DNA of 64,000 bases from Allantophomopsis cytisporea (taxonomy: Eukaryota; Ascomycota; Leotiomycetes; Phacidiales; Phacidiaceae), in NCBI GenBank assembly GCA_024752435.1, contig CP103026.1, positions 1,860,001 through 1,924,000 on the forward strand. Reading direction: 5' to 3'. The position numbers and the translations under genes were made by a program. Below the pieces are notes generated by a model. That model saw only the letters and a program-made list of their open reading frames with translations, made no database searches and was not told the DNA's origin. This document shows, piece after piece, positions 48,424 to 60,951 of this stretch (within the stretch, counting starts at the first letter, position 1; every line of letters starts with the position of its first letter).

Positions 48424-49076
48424 ATGAACACCATAACGCCACTCTTCCGGGCCCTGGCGCCCTCCTTCCGGCCGTCGACCATCGCCGCAATCCCCTCGCA
48501 CGCCTTCTCCACATCCACACCGGCAATGGCGAAGAAAGGCGGCGGCCCGCCCAAGGACATGCGCATCACGCTCATCCGCTACCATCTCATGCACCCAAAG
48601 ACCCCGCGGCCCTTGCGACTGTCGCGTATGCGTGCGTTGCGCCATTGGACGATTCACCGTGCTTGGATGCTGTTCCGACGGAAGGCTTTGAATGCGGAGC
48701 AGAAGGAGTTGCAGAGGTACGTTTCACAGGGTTTTTGAGGCTCAATTGGGGAATTGGAATGAGGAGGCTCGAGGAAAGGGAGTTGGGAAGGAGTGGATTG
48801 GGCATGGCCAATGGGGGATGTTGTATATGATTTGGACTGTGGCCGTGGAAGAGCAAGAGCTGATACACCATTCACAGACAATACCAGACCATGCACGCGG
48901 CAATTGAGGAGTTGAGAACGCTACAAGGCCCCGGCGACAAGAATGCAGGTCGTTTGTACCGTATTGCGATGGAAAAGAAGGGGATTTTCGGAAAGGATAG
49001 CGTTCCGATTGAGTATGCGCGTGCGCAGGTCGAGACACCAGCTACTGAGGCATGGAACCATAGCTGGACAAGATAG
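48424..49076 (+). CDS. mrpl28: Mitochondrial large-subunit ribosomal protein mL40 (MRPL28-like)
   Basis: Two exons give 163 residues with an intron at 48717-48877 (GTACGT donor, GCTGATA branch, CACAG acceptor). The N-terminus MNTITPLFRALAPSFRPSTI with later HAFSTSTPAM is basic, hydroxylated and lacks acidic residues, a mitochondrial presequence. The mature part, KDMRITLIRYHLMHPKTPRP, and the C-terminal block with RLYRIAMEKKGIF and VPIEYARAQ ending in WNHSWTR match the fungal mL40 pattern as I recall it. It is a structural component of the mitochondrial 54S subunit. The frame is open to an upstream ATG at 48331, but starting at 48424 (CACCATGAAC) leaves the presequence at the N-terminus, so I prefer it. 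Confidence 0.85.
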
Positions 49077-49882
49077 ATGGAAGGGAAGGGCTTGATGTGC
49101 TGGATTGATGCGGAACAGGCGAAGTTTTCGAGAGGAGCGAATGGATTTTGAGGGCGATTTTTGGAGAGCACAGGAAGGGGAGGTGGTTGAGTCGAGAATT
49201 GATCAACCTTGTATAATATATGTACAAATCCTCTCGGGGCATGAACACAACAACGAAAAGTTGTGCAGCTGGACGCATAAGAAGCACAAGCTAAAGAATC
49301 ACGAATTGTCAGGCATAAAACAAAGCAAAAGCATAGAAACCCCACCTCTCAAAACTTTGACGATTTTTCATTCATTTCCTCTTATATACATGCTGTAGGC
49401 CGTGCCAGAAAGGGAAAGCCACAAAAGACGACAAACAAAAAAGGGGGCCTGCTAGAGCTCAAAGGGCGAAGGCAAGCCAAGCAACCGCATTATGGGTATG
49501 TTTAAAGCAAAAGGAGTGGAAGACTTTCATACAGTCATTAACTATCACCCCCAACGACCAGCACCAAAAAAAACAATTGTGTTGAAAACAAGACAGAAAG
49601 AATTGAAAGAGAAAGGGAGGAAAAGCGGAAATCAACAGATAACACATGAAAAGGCTTTGCAGTATAATCCACCCAGTTTTTTGTGAGGCTTGCAATTGGT
49701 TTCTGTCTGAATATGATTATGCAACGCTCAACACCGAATATGCTCAGGACGTTCAAAGGAAAGTCGTTTGCGAGGAACGTTAGAAGGCGGGGTTTAGCAG
49801 GCGAGTAAAAGGAGGCAGAGAAGGGACCCCATGCGATCCTCCCTCTCTCATGGAAGGGAAAGCAGGCGGTATTTTGGTCAGA
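49077..49882. other. Convergent 3' intergenic region
   Basis: Tail-to-tail gap of about 800 bp between the mL40 and rho2 genes, probably mostly the two 3' UTRs. A-rich near 49.5-49.6 kb. No gene seen. Confidence 0.5.
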
Positions 49883-50984
49883 TTAGAGGATGACACAGCA
49901 TCCATTCCCCTCCCCTTTCTCAAATGTTAAGAGTGCGGCACGTGTGGCGGCCTCGAATACGTCGTCCACACCCTCACCTGTCAGCGACGAGCACTCGAGG
50001 TATTTTCTGGCGCCAATCTCGTGCGCTATCTCACTGGCCTCACGGCTGCCCACGAAATTCATCGACTTCTTCCGCATCTCCTCTATGGCCACTGGGTCCT
50101 CTCGCAGATCCTTCTTCAGCCCTACTAGTAAAATCGGTATGCCGGGACAACGCTCGTTAGCCTCTTCAACCCACTATCATGTCTCGTCAGCTGCTGTGAT
50201 TTATTTATAGCCGTATGGGGCTTCCTAGAAGGGTCCCACCTTGTGCTTCACGTTATCCAGAGAATCCGGTGTATCGATCGAGAACCCAACTAAGATTACG
50301 TGTGCCTTCGAGTACGCCAGCGGCCGAAGTCTCTCGTAATCTTCTTGTCCTGCTGTATCCCATAATGCTAATTGTACAGACTTTCCATCCACTCGACAAT
50401 CGGTAACATAGTTTTCGAATACCGTCGGTACCTAGTTCGACCATCAGCAACTCTCCTTTCTCAAATCGTCTCTGGGTGCTAGTCGTCACTTGTTGGGAAC
50501 GGGTTTTCTTACATAATGCTATAATTACGTGTCAGCGAGCTATCATAGCCAGAACTTCTCAGATACAAGGGGTGCTTACTGTTGGGAAATATCCTAATGT
50601 GAATACACTCAATAAACTAGTCTTTCCGCAGGCTCCATCTCCTATTATCACCAACTTCCTAAGGGACTTGTTAGCCAAACATGTCCACATCGACCATAGC
50701 AACAGCAGAAATGAAATATAAGGTGATTTGTAGTCGGTGAACACATGAAGTACAGGACGAAGTAATCCTTGCAATGACGCATGAATTGGAATATGTATCG
50801 CCTGGGTTGCAGTCTCGAAGGCGAGTTCGCGAGGGGTCCCATCGTAAGTTTGAAGGTCGCGATGCCCCGGCTCACGAACTGGATTGGTATTGAACACCGC
50901 CTCGAAGGAAGAGTCGGATTATGGATACAGCGGGATCGGGACGTACCTCCGCATAACATTCGTAGCTGGTGTTGCAGACGCCAT
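49883..50984 (-). CDS. rho2: Rho2-type small GTPase
   Basis: Five exons give 201 residues; introns are 50659-50946 (288 nt), 50519-50579, 50432-50512 and 50174-50239. The third exon is only 6 nt (50513-50518, CATTAT, encoding H40-Y41), bounded by AG and GTAAG; without it the switch I segment GYFPTHYVPTVFENY would lose two residues. All GTPase motifs are present: GDGACGKT (19-26), effector T43, DTAGQ (66-70), LKKD (124-127), ECSSL (165-169). The C-terminus GCCVIL has a geranylgeranylation-type CAAX box (CVIL) preceded by another cysteine, a likely palmitoylation site, typical of Rho2. Rho2 acts at the plasma membrane in cell-wall integrity signalling, stimulating alpha-glucan synthesis through protein kinase C in fission yeast. 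The Rho2 rather than Rho1 call rests on sequence details such as SVFTLGYFPT and the CCVIL end. Confidence 0.92.
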
Positions 50985-51999
50985 TGTTGCCTGTTCGAAA
51001 TGCGTGCAGCTCCCTCTCTAATTCCTCGACTGGGGGAGATTTCGTTTCGGACTTGACTGAGTTGCCGCGAATGGCAGATCAGAAGGGAATTTCGAATTGG
51101 CCCTTCAGCATGCGATTTCGCAGTGGTGAGAAGAAGAACGAGTAAATGCTGTGGTTGTTGGGGCAATTTCGTTTATTTTCCCTTTTATCTGAGCGAAGGG
51201 GATGTCGCTGGTTGTGGTCGTTGATCGCGATGTTGGTGGTGGTGGTGGTAGTAATGGTGGTGGATTTGGTAGATTTGGTGGTCAGGGTGTTTTAATACGA
51301 GGTATGGCGTGGATTTTGCGTACCGTTTTGGGTGGTTGTTCGGGGTGGGAAAGTTATGTTATGTATGATAGGGTAGAAACGAGAAGAGAAGAGGAGCTGA
51401 GCGAGATAGGCGGGGGAAGGTAGGTAAATAGTCGAATTCTTTATTTCATGGGTGTTTTCTTCCCTTTTTTCTGTTGTGTATTTATCGGTAAACAAGCAAG
51501 CAAAGTTGTTTCTGTTTTGGCGGTGGGATAAAATGAGGATTTTGTATATTTCGGGTTTTATGGAGCTTTTTCTTCGAGTAGGAGTTGTAGTGGTGTAGTT
51601 GATAAAGTGGAGTGGAGGGGTGTGTGTGGAGGAAGGGGGGGGGAGAGATGGATGGGGGTGGATGGTAACGACTAATGTAAGGCAAGGTAAGGCAAGGTAG
51701 GTAGGTGAAGTACACCTAGGTAAGTAGGGATTGATAGGCAGAGATAGATGTAGATATGCAGATAGATAGGTAGGTAGGTAGATAGGGTAAGAAAAGTGTA
51801 GGAGGTAAGAGGAAAGAGATGACGACGACGATGAAGGTAAAGGTGGAGGTGAAGAAGCAAGAGGAGAGGGAATCCGGAATTGGGAATGTGTCTAGCCTCT
51901 TGACTCTTTTTACTCTCTAATTGGATGCAAAGCGAGTGTATTTGAGAGGTGATGAATGATGGATGATGGATGATGGCTGGTAGCTGACGGGTAGACGGT

Positions 52000-52050
52000 A
52001 GGAGGAGGAGTAGGAAGAGGAGGAGGAGGAGGAGGAGGAGGAGGAGGAGG
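52000..52050. repeat. AGG-rich trinucleotide repeat
   Basis: An almost pure GGA/AGG run (about 30 bp perfect, with interrupted units upstream) inside the purine-rich tract upstream of rho2. On rho2's sense strand it is CCT. Confidence 0.85.
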
Positions 52051-52440
52051 GAAAAAAAGACGGAGATCAAAAAGATATGCAGAGATGAAAGAGGATAAGG
52101 TAGTCTAGGTGATCCGTAGTGTGTGACAGAGGGAATTGGGTTGTTTTGGTGTACTGGTGAGTGGAGTATGAGAGTCGTGTGGGTGTTGCGCGTCTAATAT
52201 GCGTGTCTTTTCGACTTGAGCAGGTGTAAAGTGAAGGATCGTACAGAAGTAAGTAAGGTAAGAAGAGTCAGTTGAAGACAAACGATAAGGGAAGGAAAAG
52301 GCGGTGATGATGGAGAGACAGATCCAACAGATATGAAATATCAATCAGTACTGTACAAAAGTAGTCGAGTACCTTAGACAGATATGAAGAAAGTAAACGA
52401 GAGTCTGACGAGAGTCTGATGATGTTTTAAAATCCTATGT

Positions 52441-52522
52441 AGGATGTATGTATGTATATATGTATATATGTAGTATGTACCGTACATATGTATTTTGTAT
52501 ATATGTGTATATATATATATAA
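52441..52522. repeat. TATG/TA-rich repeat patch
   Basis: Repeated TATG, ATATATG and TA units, including the string TATATATATATAT, in the rho2-nst1 intergenic region. It contrasts in base composition with the purine-rich tract next to it. Confidence 0.7.
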
Positions 52523-53145
52523 GTTATGTATCTTGTTCCTACCCCCCATTCTACAATCACAGATATGATGCTATGTCAATTAAAGAAAAACCTCCGTAAG
52601 GTACACTACAAATAGACTAAGATATGCGCAGTCAGTGCAGTGAATAAGGTAAATGCACGACATATGGGTGATGTAGTTAAAGCATTTTATTTATTTATTC
52701 CAATCATGGCGTAGCTATACTTGAGTATTAATATATTATTAATATGACAGACCATCTACGACTCTACATCTCTTTGACTTTCTCTCGGCCTCTCCGGGAT
52801 GAACAAACATACGGTGTACTTCTTTTCTAGTAAGAAATATGGTGTACTCTTACACAGTATGTATTCTGCTTTTGTTTTCCCTACTGACGATCCTCTCACT
52901 CCTCGACTCTCACTTTGTAGAAGCATGATGTAGTTGTCAATCAAGTAAGGACATGGGATGTTTGAGATTGAGTAGTAGCTGTGCTAGTAAGAGTAAATTT
53001 GTGTTGTCGTAGGAATGCTCGTCATTTCTAGGTACTGTCAGTATGGTGGTACTACTACTTACGCAGAGAAAGACCAACCGACCAACCATGCTCAGACTCA
53101 TTGTCACTGGTTCAGAACTAAATCAACTCTACTGTCTACGTAGTA

Positions 53146-53210
53146 CTCAACCCAGCCCAACCCAACCCAACCCAACTCAACTCAACTCAACTCAGCTCAA
53201 CACAACACAA
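53146..53210. repeat. Pentanucleotide array (CCCAA/CTCAA)
   Basis: Thirteen consecutive 5-bp units of the form CNCAA, grading from CCCAA copies to CTCAA copies and then CACAA. The gradient suggests successive rounds of slippage after point changes. It falls within an otherwise unremarkable open frame, which I do not consider a gene. Confidence 0.9.
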
Positions 53211-55789
53211 CATCATTATTGTCAATTGTTTACTCACATGATTACCATCCATCGACCCTCTCCAAAGAACATCAACAATTCCACAATCCTCCTCAAGTAT
53301 TTCATAGTCAAAGCAAGGTTACTTACGATCATACGTTACTTTTCACTGCCTACCCTTGGCTTGATAGTCAAACCTCCGCCACATCCATTATACGACCGGA
53401 AACATGCTGCGATCTACCTCGCTTTGGAATACCTTATGATTCTCACAGTCGTCCTAGAAATTGGCGGCGACTATTCATGTGAAGACACCACCAACTTGGG
53501 CCCCATCGACTGGGGGATGGCTGAGGCTGAGTTCAGAGTCGCGCGGGCCGTGCGGATACCGTCATTGCATAAGGCAAGGTAACGAAGCAACTAACTGTCA
53601 GTAGTACATCGGTACCTCTGCTGGAATCTGATATGCTGAGGTATGTAGCAGCGAGCGTAGGGTCCCTAACGGCTAGAGATGACCGAGCACACCTCCAGGG
53701 ACAAGCGGATAGAGGCAGCATGCTTGACGATCATAGAACCTAATATAGAAGACCGAGCTACACCTCCGGAGACAATTCCAGAAACAGAGAGGAGAGGTGT
53801 TCGCGAGGAGGTGATTTCTTGATATACTCTCTGATGTACGAAATCGAGCTGGCCAAAGTACAGAACGGCAGACACAAACCCGTAAGGTAGGAGGGGCATG
53901 TGCGGAAAAATAGTGGGATGGCAAGCATATGTTTAAATATAAAAATAAATCTAAAACAGTCACTTTTATTCATCATGTCTACGAGCACCACCATCACAAC
54001 TTACCTTTCCACTTCTCCCTCCACCGACGCCATGAAGGGGCCGAGGGGGATGACGAAGAATACTGACGATCAGAGCGAGAGGAAACTAAATAAGAAACAG
54101 AGAGGGGGAGGGATTTGATGTTGCAGGCCTATATTTTCTTGTCATTAATACTCGTCTTCCATTCTCATGCTTTGTCGTGTTACTCACTATATGTACTAAC
54201 TTTGACTTGCGTGTTCGTGTTCTTTTTAACGACGTGGAGAGTTCGACGATAGAGTTATTCGGCTGCAAGCCTCAGAGACGCGCTGCTCGGTGAAAGATGA
54301 TGCTGCATTGTGCTGATGCTTACTCAACCATTCATCATCTGCTCTTGTGACAAATAGTGTTACTGATTGGTGCTCTATTCATACATTCTGTACCTGATTT
54401 GTGCGTCAGTTTCTTGTGCTTGGGCTGTGAGTATTCCATTCGAAGGATAATACCAAATAGGAACCAGAGTACCTGCATCTGTTTGACGAATTTCTATATA
54501 TACATATATGCAATACAATACCATCACCATGTATTCTTGAATGAGGAGCGATACCTCCTCAATGAAAGAATATTAGAAATAGGAGGAGTGAAAAAAGCTA
54601 TTGAACAGGTCTTCATAAGTAATAAGTAGATCCTCTTCTGCCGTTAGTAAGGGTCTCTCTCCGTTGTATTGTTTACTCACGATAGTCTACTTCGAAATTG
54701 GAAACAGGTGTGCAGTATCACCATGTGTATCATCTGTTTGCTCACTCAACAAGTTTTGATCTCATAGTTGCAGTGCATATAGGTGAGTGCCGTGCTCAGA
54801 AGATGCAAGTCGAATCTCGTGTTTATCGCATCAGCAGCAGCATGGTCTTCCAAGAGACCTTACCTACTTTCACTCTGTCGACTATTGAAATGCTCATTCC
54901 TGTCGGGAAGCATTCCGAAGACATGGCGTGTCTCCTCATCACGGCATGTGATCAATTGCTTCGTATGGATATAGTAATGTTGAATGATACTTGGATAAAC
55001 GTGGAAGATGATGTCTGTTGCCTCAGACACATGACACATACAGGTGACTGCTTAGAAGACGGGGTATATTACTCCAAATGAGAGTATTCGCCGTCAAAAC
55101 AACAAGGTCTTGATATCAAACTTCCCCAGGTCACTGGCAATACACATTTGCGCCTCATTTCCCAGGCTAAAGACACCCATTTCAACAATCGCGGCCTGAC
55201 TTTAACCGAACGAACGGCAGCATCCATTTCTGTACAGAACGGGCTCGTCAGTTGCACTGTAGAACGAATGTGAGCCAATCCGTTGATATCTACCACCACA
55301 GAGTAGCAGTGTTTCCCTCGAATTTTCTCACCAGCGACATTCGCCCCTCTCCGCCTCCGATCGTTCTCCCACGTCGTCGCAGCGCGCTCAACATTACCCA
55401 GCATTCCCGCGAATACCTGACGTACCCCGGCGTCATTGTGGAGGGGTACCTACGACTTACCTCGACTGCTTTCCCCAGGTCAGCCTTTGTCACGAAGTCA
55501 TTGCCGCTTCAGATTCTTTGGTCGCATGGAAACTTACATCTCTCCCACAGGACGACCACGGAACATTCTCTTATGATAGTTCTGCGAGGCTGGGCTTAGC
55601 GATCGGCGTTCACACTTCCAGAGTACGTCCAGTTACCTCGATCAACTCGTGCTGGCAGTTGCTACGATCAGGTTTTTTCGGAATAAATCTGTCATATCAG
55701 CCACGTCTTGAAATTTCTTGCGCGCCCACCAGACCGACAGTGGTCGCCAGATAGCATATGCTTACGAGAACCCCAGGGCTAGCATCGGA

Positions 55790-58700
55790 ATGCCAGCGAA
55801 CCACAAGCAGAAGACTGCTCAACCAACACTTGCGAAACCGAGCGCGAAGTACACGAATAAGGATGGTTCGAAGTTCATAACTATCCCACAAGTCGCAACC
55901 GTACAAGAACCCTTAGTTTCACCTCCAGCTATGGCGCACACGACCAATGCGAATGGGCAATTGTCCACCCCAACCGCCGATAGCAATGGTACGGCTCCCA
56001 AAGTAAATCATAAGAAACAAAAGCGACGCCAAAAAGCTGCGGCCAAAGCAGCAGCAGAGCCCCCGAATGGAACTCAGTCAAAGGAAGAGGTCCAAAAGAA
56101 CATGCGGGAACTGGAAGCCAGTTTTCGCAAACAACGTCTATCGGATCGCTATGAGGAAGAGAATGGGCATGAGCCAGGCGAGAGTGACGAGCAGTATTAC
56201 AGTGAAGATGAAGTCGATGTATATTCAGCATCCTACGGTCATGGATCTCCCGCGAATGGTTACGATGCGCCAGAACCCTCGACGAAGCGATCTAAGAAGA
56301 AGAAGAAAGGCCGAAACCGAAATTCGCAAAGTATCGATCACACACATCGCGGAAACCAAAATCACATCTCCATTCCACCACCTCCTCCGCCGTTACATTC
56401 TGGACATCAGGTAAGGTCGGGAATTTCTAGAGAAAAGATATGGAATACTTCATCTCAAGAAGAGCGGGAGCGCATAAAGGAATTCTGGCTGTCACTCGGA
56501 GAAGATGAGCGAAAATCTTTGGTCAAGGTTGAGAAGGACGCCGTGCTGAAAAAGATGAAGGAGCAGCAAAAGCATTCGTGTAGCTGTACTGTATGCGGGC
56601 GAAAACGAACGGCTATCGAAGAAGAGCTAGAGGTCTTATACGATGCATATTACGAAGAACTCGAACAGTACGCAAACAACCAAGGCGAGGGCTCCGTACC
56701 AATGCTTCCACCACCGAGGAAATTCGGCGCCATTAGTGGTCTCGCACCTCCACATCGATTACCACCAGCTTTCAGCGGTCCACATGCCTCAAGAGGTAGG
56801 ATTATAGAGCATGTAGGAGACGATGAGGAAGATGACGATGGAGAGGATGAATATTCCGACGAAGATGCGGAAGACGAGGAGTATAGCGACGATGAGCCGG
56901 AGGAAATACCCAGGTCACATGCGACGGACTTCTTCAATTTCGGCAATAGTCTTACAGTACAAGGTGGAATACTCACAGTTGCGGACGACTTACTCAAAAA
57001 TGATGGCAAAAAATTCATAGAAATGATGGAACAACTTGCGGAGCGACGAATGCAACGCGAAGAGGACGCTGAACGCCAATTCTCTAATCCTGGTTATGGT
57101 CATCCGACAAATGGTGGAATGCCACATCACTCACATGCAGGTCATAATCATCCCCCTCCTCCGGCAGACGATGAGGAATATGATGACGAGGAGGAGGAAG
57201 AAGATGACTACAATAGTGAAGATGACGAGTACGACGATGAGGAGATGGTATGTTGGATGGTGCGCGGAGTTAGGCTTGACTGACCATGTATAGGATACCA
57301 TGACCGAGGAACAGAGAATGGAGGAAGGACGTCGAATGTTTCAGATTTTTGCAGCGCGAATGTTTGAGCAACGTGTGTTAACTGCGTACAAAGAGAAGGT
57401 AGCGCGGGAACGACAGCAGAAGCTACTCGAAGAGCTCGAAGAAGAAGATCAAGCCGAGACCCAGCGCAAAGCCAAGAAAGCGAAAGAGGCCCAGAAGAAG
57501 AAGGACCGAGCGGCTCAAAAGAAGCAAGCTCTTGCAGAGGAGAAGGCTCGAAAAGAGGCCGAGAAGGCAGCCGAAGAAGCCGCTCACCGAGAAATCGAAG
57601 AGAAGAAGGCCGAGGAGCAGCGCATTCGTAATGAGGAGAAGCGAAAGAAACGCGAGGCTCAAAAGAAAGCTGACGAAGAAGAGCGGTTAAGGAAAGAGGC
57701 TGATAAGCAGAGACGATTGCAGGAACAGCGAGAGCGACAGGCCGAAATTGAGCGCAAACAGCGAGAAGCCAAGGAGCGCGAGAGAAAAGAGCGAGAAGAG
57801 GCGAAGCTGAGAGCGCAAGAGGCAAAAGAAGCCAAAGAGAGGGAAGCTCGTGAACGCAAGGAAAAGCAGGAGAGGGAAAAGAAGGAGCGTGAAGCAAAGG
57901 TGAAGGCCGAAAAAGAGGCCAAAGAGCAGCAAAAGCGTGAAGAGCAAGCAGCTCTTGCAGCAACAACTCAAGCACCACATTCAGGAGCACAGTTACAAAA
58001 GCGCCCAATACAGCCAATTTCAATTGCGACACCTTTTAATTTACAGGGTTCACCACACGTACAGGTTGCTACGCCTGTAGGACCAAAGGCTCCGACTCCT
58101 CTTCGATCTCGTAAGGCCTCCGAAGTACACACCAACGGCTCAAATCCTCAGACACCGCAACCCATTGTGGGAAAGAGCCAGAATCCTTCTCCGAATCCGT
58201 CAACTCCGCATCAGGAAAGCCCTGGACCTATCGGGCCACCTGGTAGAGGTTCTTCTGGAACTCCATTCTTACATCAGCCACAAGCATCTTCGCCAATGCA
58301 TTCCGCTCTTAAAGGACCTCCAGGCGGCTTACACCAAGGCGCTTTTGGTCATTATCCTCCAGCAATGAACGGTTTCCAACCAGTACTGCCACCGATGAAT
58401 ACGGGCTACGGAAATCGTATACACCACGATCCTATGTTTGGTCAGCAGTCATTCATGGGCAATCAGTATCGATCGATGGGCCCGGGTGGTATGCCGGGAT
58501 ACCCAGGATTCAACGGTATAGGTATGCAAGGTCGAGGCTTTCCACCACCACATGGTCCTCCGGGCTTTGCACAGCAGATCCCAGGTGGCTCACTTGCTGG
58601 CCAACCCTTTACAGCTGCAAATGACCCTCTAAAGTCTCATTCAAGACATCAATCGGCATCTTTGGAGAAAGGAGTTTTCGATCTTGGTGGATCTCAGCAG

Positions 58701-59501
58701 ACTCAACCAATCTCCCGCCCAGCGCCCATTGGTCGCCCGTCGAGTACTGTACAAGGACACCGCTTGAATGAGAACAATCGACCTTCCAACAATGATATTG
58801 ATGATATTGACAGTCATCTTGGTAGCAGCGCGCTTCTGGCTGATTCGGACGAGGCTGTATCTGCTGGCATGGGTAGACGTGCAAGTGCAGCGCCAGGATT
58901 AATCACTAGGCAGGCATTTGGACCAGCAACACCTTTTGGTATGGACCCAGGCAGTGGATTTGGAAGTCCCATCAACTCTTACGGATCATGGGGCGCACCA
59001 CAGAATCCTTTTGGTGCCTCTTCACTTCCAGGAGCACCAACGTGGTCATCCAATTCTCCTGGCTCAGTAGGAGGCTGGCCAACAACAATTGCTGCCGGCT
59101 TCGGCTCCATGAGCGGACCAGGAGGTCGTCCAGGACAACCACGCTCTGTCGCTGTTCGTCTGATGCTCTGTCGCGCCTGTAAGCTTCTGGAAGGCTCTTC
59201 CGCCGATGATTTCCACAGCATCGAGGATATCCGCGAACAAGTCGATCGCCTGTCTCCTCCGCGTGACGAACCCGTATCCCAAAAGGAGCTCCTCGATATC
59301 TGCGAGACCGAAGGGAACGCCACCAATGGCGGCGGCTCATTCGAAGTCCGTGTTGAGAATGGCCTTACCTCGATCAAGTACGAACTCAACACTCCCTCGA
59401 ACGGTCGCTCAGGTACCGTCCCAGGCGAAATCGGAAGCCCTATTGTCGGAGGAGGAATGCCTGCCATTTCGCGCTTCACCAGTCCACCCGGCATTCACTG
59501 A
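55790..59501 (+). CDS. nst1: Nst1 stress-response protein
   Basis: Two exons give 1221 residues, the usual size for filamentous-fungal Nst1; the intron is 57248-57293 (GTATGT donor, TTGACTGAC branch, TAG). The start MPANHKQKTAQPT matches the family N-terminus, so I pass over the upstream in-frame codons. In order: a disordered Ala/Lys-rich region, a conserved central block (EKIWNTSSQEERERIKEFWLS and KHSCSCTVCGRKRTAIEEELE), very acidic runs, then from about residue 487 a long Lys/Glu/Arg/Ala-rich helix of more than 200 residues, a Pro/Gly/Gln-rich region, and a small C-terminal block (VAVRLMLCRACKLLEG). Nst1 in yeast affects salt tolerance and interacts with the splicing factor Msl1; its biochemical role is not defined. 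The CSCTVCGRKR cluster might bind metal. Confidence 0.93.
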
Positions 59502-60164
59502 TTGAAGCCTCCTATTCTCGCTTACCTCGCTCGCTATCACCTTTCTTGGTCCTGCATTTATTTCTGCTTGTATGGCATATTTCATCCAATTGGCTCTTTA
59601 TGATGCTGCAAATCACATTTCGGGCGTGCTTCTACCTCCTAGCTACCCACCTCCCCGACTGCCACCACCCTTCTTCTCTATTTTCCTCTTTTCAGTTTCT
59701 GTCCAGTGGTTATGGTACATGTTATGATGCTTTTGGTGGTGAAATGTCCCGAGGGACTGGGGCATTAATGGCGTATATACCTTCTACTCTTAGTAGTCGC
59801 TAAGAGTAGTGAATCGAAGTTTTTTGATCTTTGTGATTACTTTACCTGGTTGTTTCGTGATTTGTGCTGGTCTGAATGGTATTCTGATGGCTGTGAGCAG
59901 TTGTCTCTGCCGAACTACAGTGATAGGCTTATTGGAAGGCTGTTGTTGGAAGATAGAATTCTACTCGTCAAGTTTCAAATAAAAGTAGATTCATATCCCC
60001 TTCAGCAAATTAGAATCAAACAGCTATGAGTTCGCGAGTTTTGCAAAAGATAATGAGAGCTCGTCCAAGTATGCAAATAATGACTTCAATAACGAACTGT
60101 GAATCTTTGCTCTAAATCCCAAAAATGCCTCCAACTCCATTACTCGTACAAGGATATCCACTCC
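59502..60164. other. Convergent 3' intergenic region
   Basis: About 660 bp between nst1 and dpm1, tail to tail, beginning with a T/C-rich stretch that is probably the nst1 3' UTR. No gene seen. Confidence 0.5.
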
Positions 60165-60951
60165 TCAAACCTTCACCCACAAATTCAAAACACCCTTAGC
60201 ATACTCGACGATCTCGTCTCCCCCAAGCTTACTCTCACCATAAAGGCGATCCACAAAGGTAATCGGCACCTCAGCCACACTGAATCCCAAACCCTTGGCC
60301 CTAACCATCATCTCCATCTGGAAAGTGTACCCCTTACTCTCCGTACTCTCAATAACCTTAGCCAAAACCTCCTTCTTGTACAATCTAAAGCTGCCCGTCA
60401 AATCACTAACTCCAGGTCTCAAAACCGTATCCGCAAACAAATTCGCGCCCCTCGAAACCAACTTGCGCTTCAAATCCCACCCGAAGACGCCGCCATTGCC
60501 GGCATATCGCGTACCAGTGACGATGTCGTATCCGCCCGGAATCGTCTTCTGCTTCGCGATCATCTGCGATATGAACTTCGGGTGGTGGCTGAAGTCCGCG
60601 TCCATGATGATCACATAGTTACCGGTCACGAACTGCAGCCCGTGGACGTATGCCGTGCCGAGACCCAATTTGCCGGCGCGGGCGTGCAGCGCTACGTGCG
60701 GTGCGTAGGCTTTTGCGAGTTGGTTGGCGACCACCTGCGTTCCGTCTGGGGACCCGTCGTCGACGATTATGAGCTCCCAGTCGAGGTTACTGCCGGTGTT
60801 AGTATGGGGATTTGAGGAGCTGAGATGGAGTCGGTGTGGGATTGGCTTACTTCTCGGTGAAGGTGCGGTTCAGGAGCCATGTTATGATGGGCAGGTTGCG
60901 GCGCTCGTTGTAGGTGGGCAGGATGACGGAGTATTTGTCCTTGGTGGCCAT
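60165..60951 (-). CDS. dpm1: Dolichol-phosphate mannosyltransferase catalytic subunit (Dpm1), soluble type
   Basis: Two exons give 241 residues; the intron is 60790-60850 (GTAAGC donor, ACTAACACC branch, CAG). The GT2 glycosyltransferase domain fills the protein: YSVILPTYNER at the start, VDDGSPDGT with D44-D45, a DAD metal site at 97-99 (MDADFSHHPKF), GTRYAGNGGVFGWDL, and the acceptor-side VSDLTGSFRLYKK. It transfers mannose from GDP-mannose to dolichol phosphate at the cytosolic face of the ER, feeding N-glycosylation, O-mannosylation and GPI anchors. It lacks the C-terminal membrane helix of the S. cerevisiae enzyme, so it belongs to the human/fission-yeast type that needs the small membrane partners Dpm2 and Dpm3, which are not in this window. 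All catalytic residues are present and the length is normal. Confidence 0.94.

Larger units (their letters stand above)
50985..55789. other. Long simple-sequence-rich region between rho2 and nst1
   Basis: Almost 5 kb between two divergent genes. From about 51.2 to 52.4 kb the plus strand is strongly purine-rich (so rho2's sense strand is pyrimidine-rich), with GGT, AGG and GGTA runs, consistent with a very long rho2 leader or promoter. A TA-rich patch follows near 52.45-52.52 kb and a 5-bp array near 53.15 kb. Frames at 53043-53582, 54698-55081 and 55252-55599 show no family resemblance or codon signal and are not called. Confidence 0.5.

Noticed and set aside
53043..53582. 179-codon frame in the rho2-nst1 intergenic region
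   Set aside because: A large part is the pentanucleotide array translated as Thr/Gln/Pro/Asn repeats; the rest has no family resemblance or splice partners.
57208..58032. 274-codon open frame antisense to nst1
   Set aside because: It is the Leu/Ser-rich shadow of the Lys/Glu/Arg-rich helix region on the plus strand.
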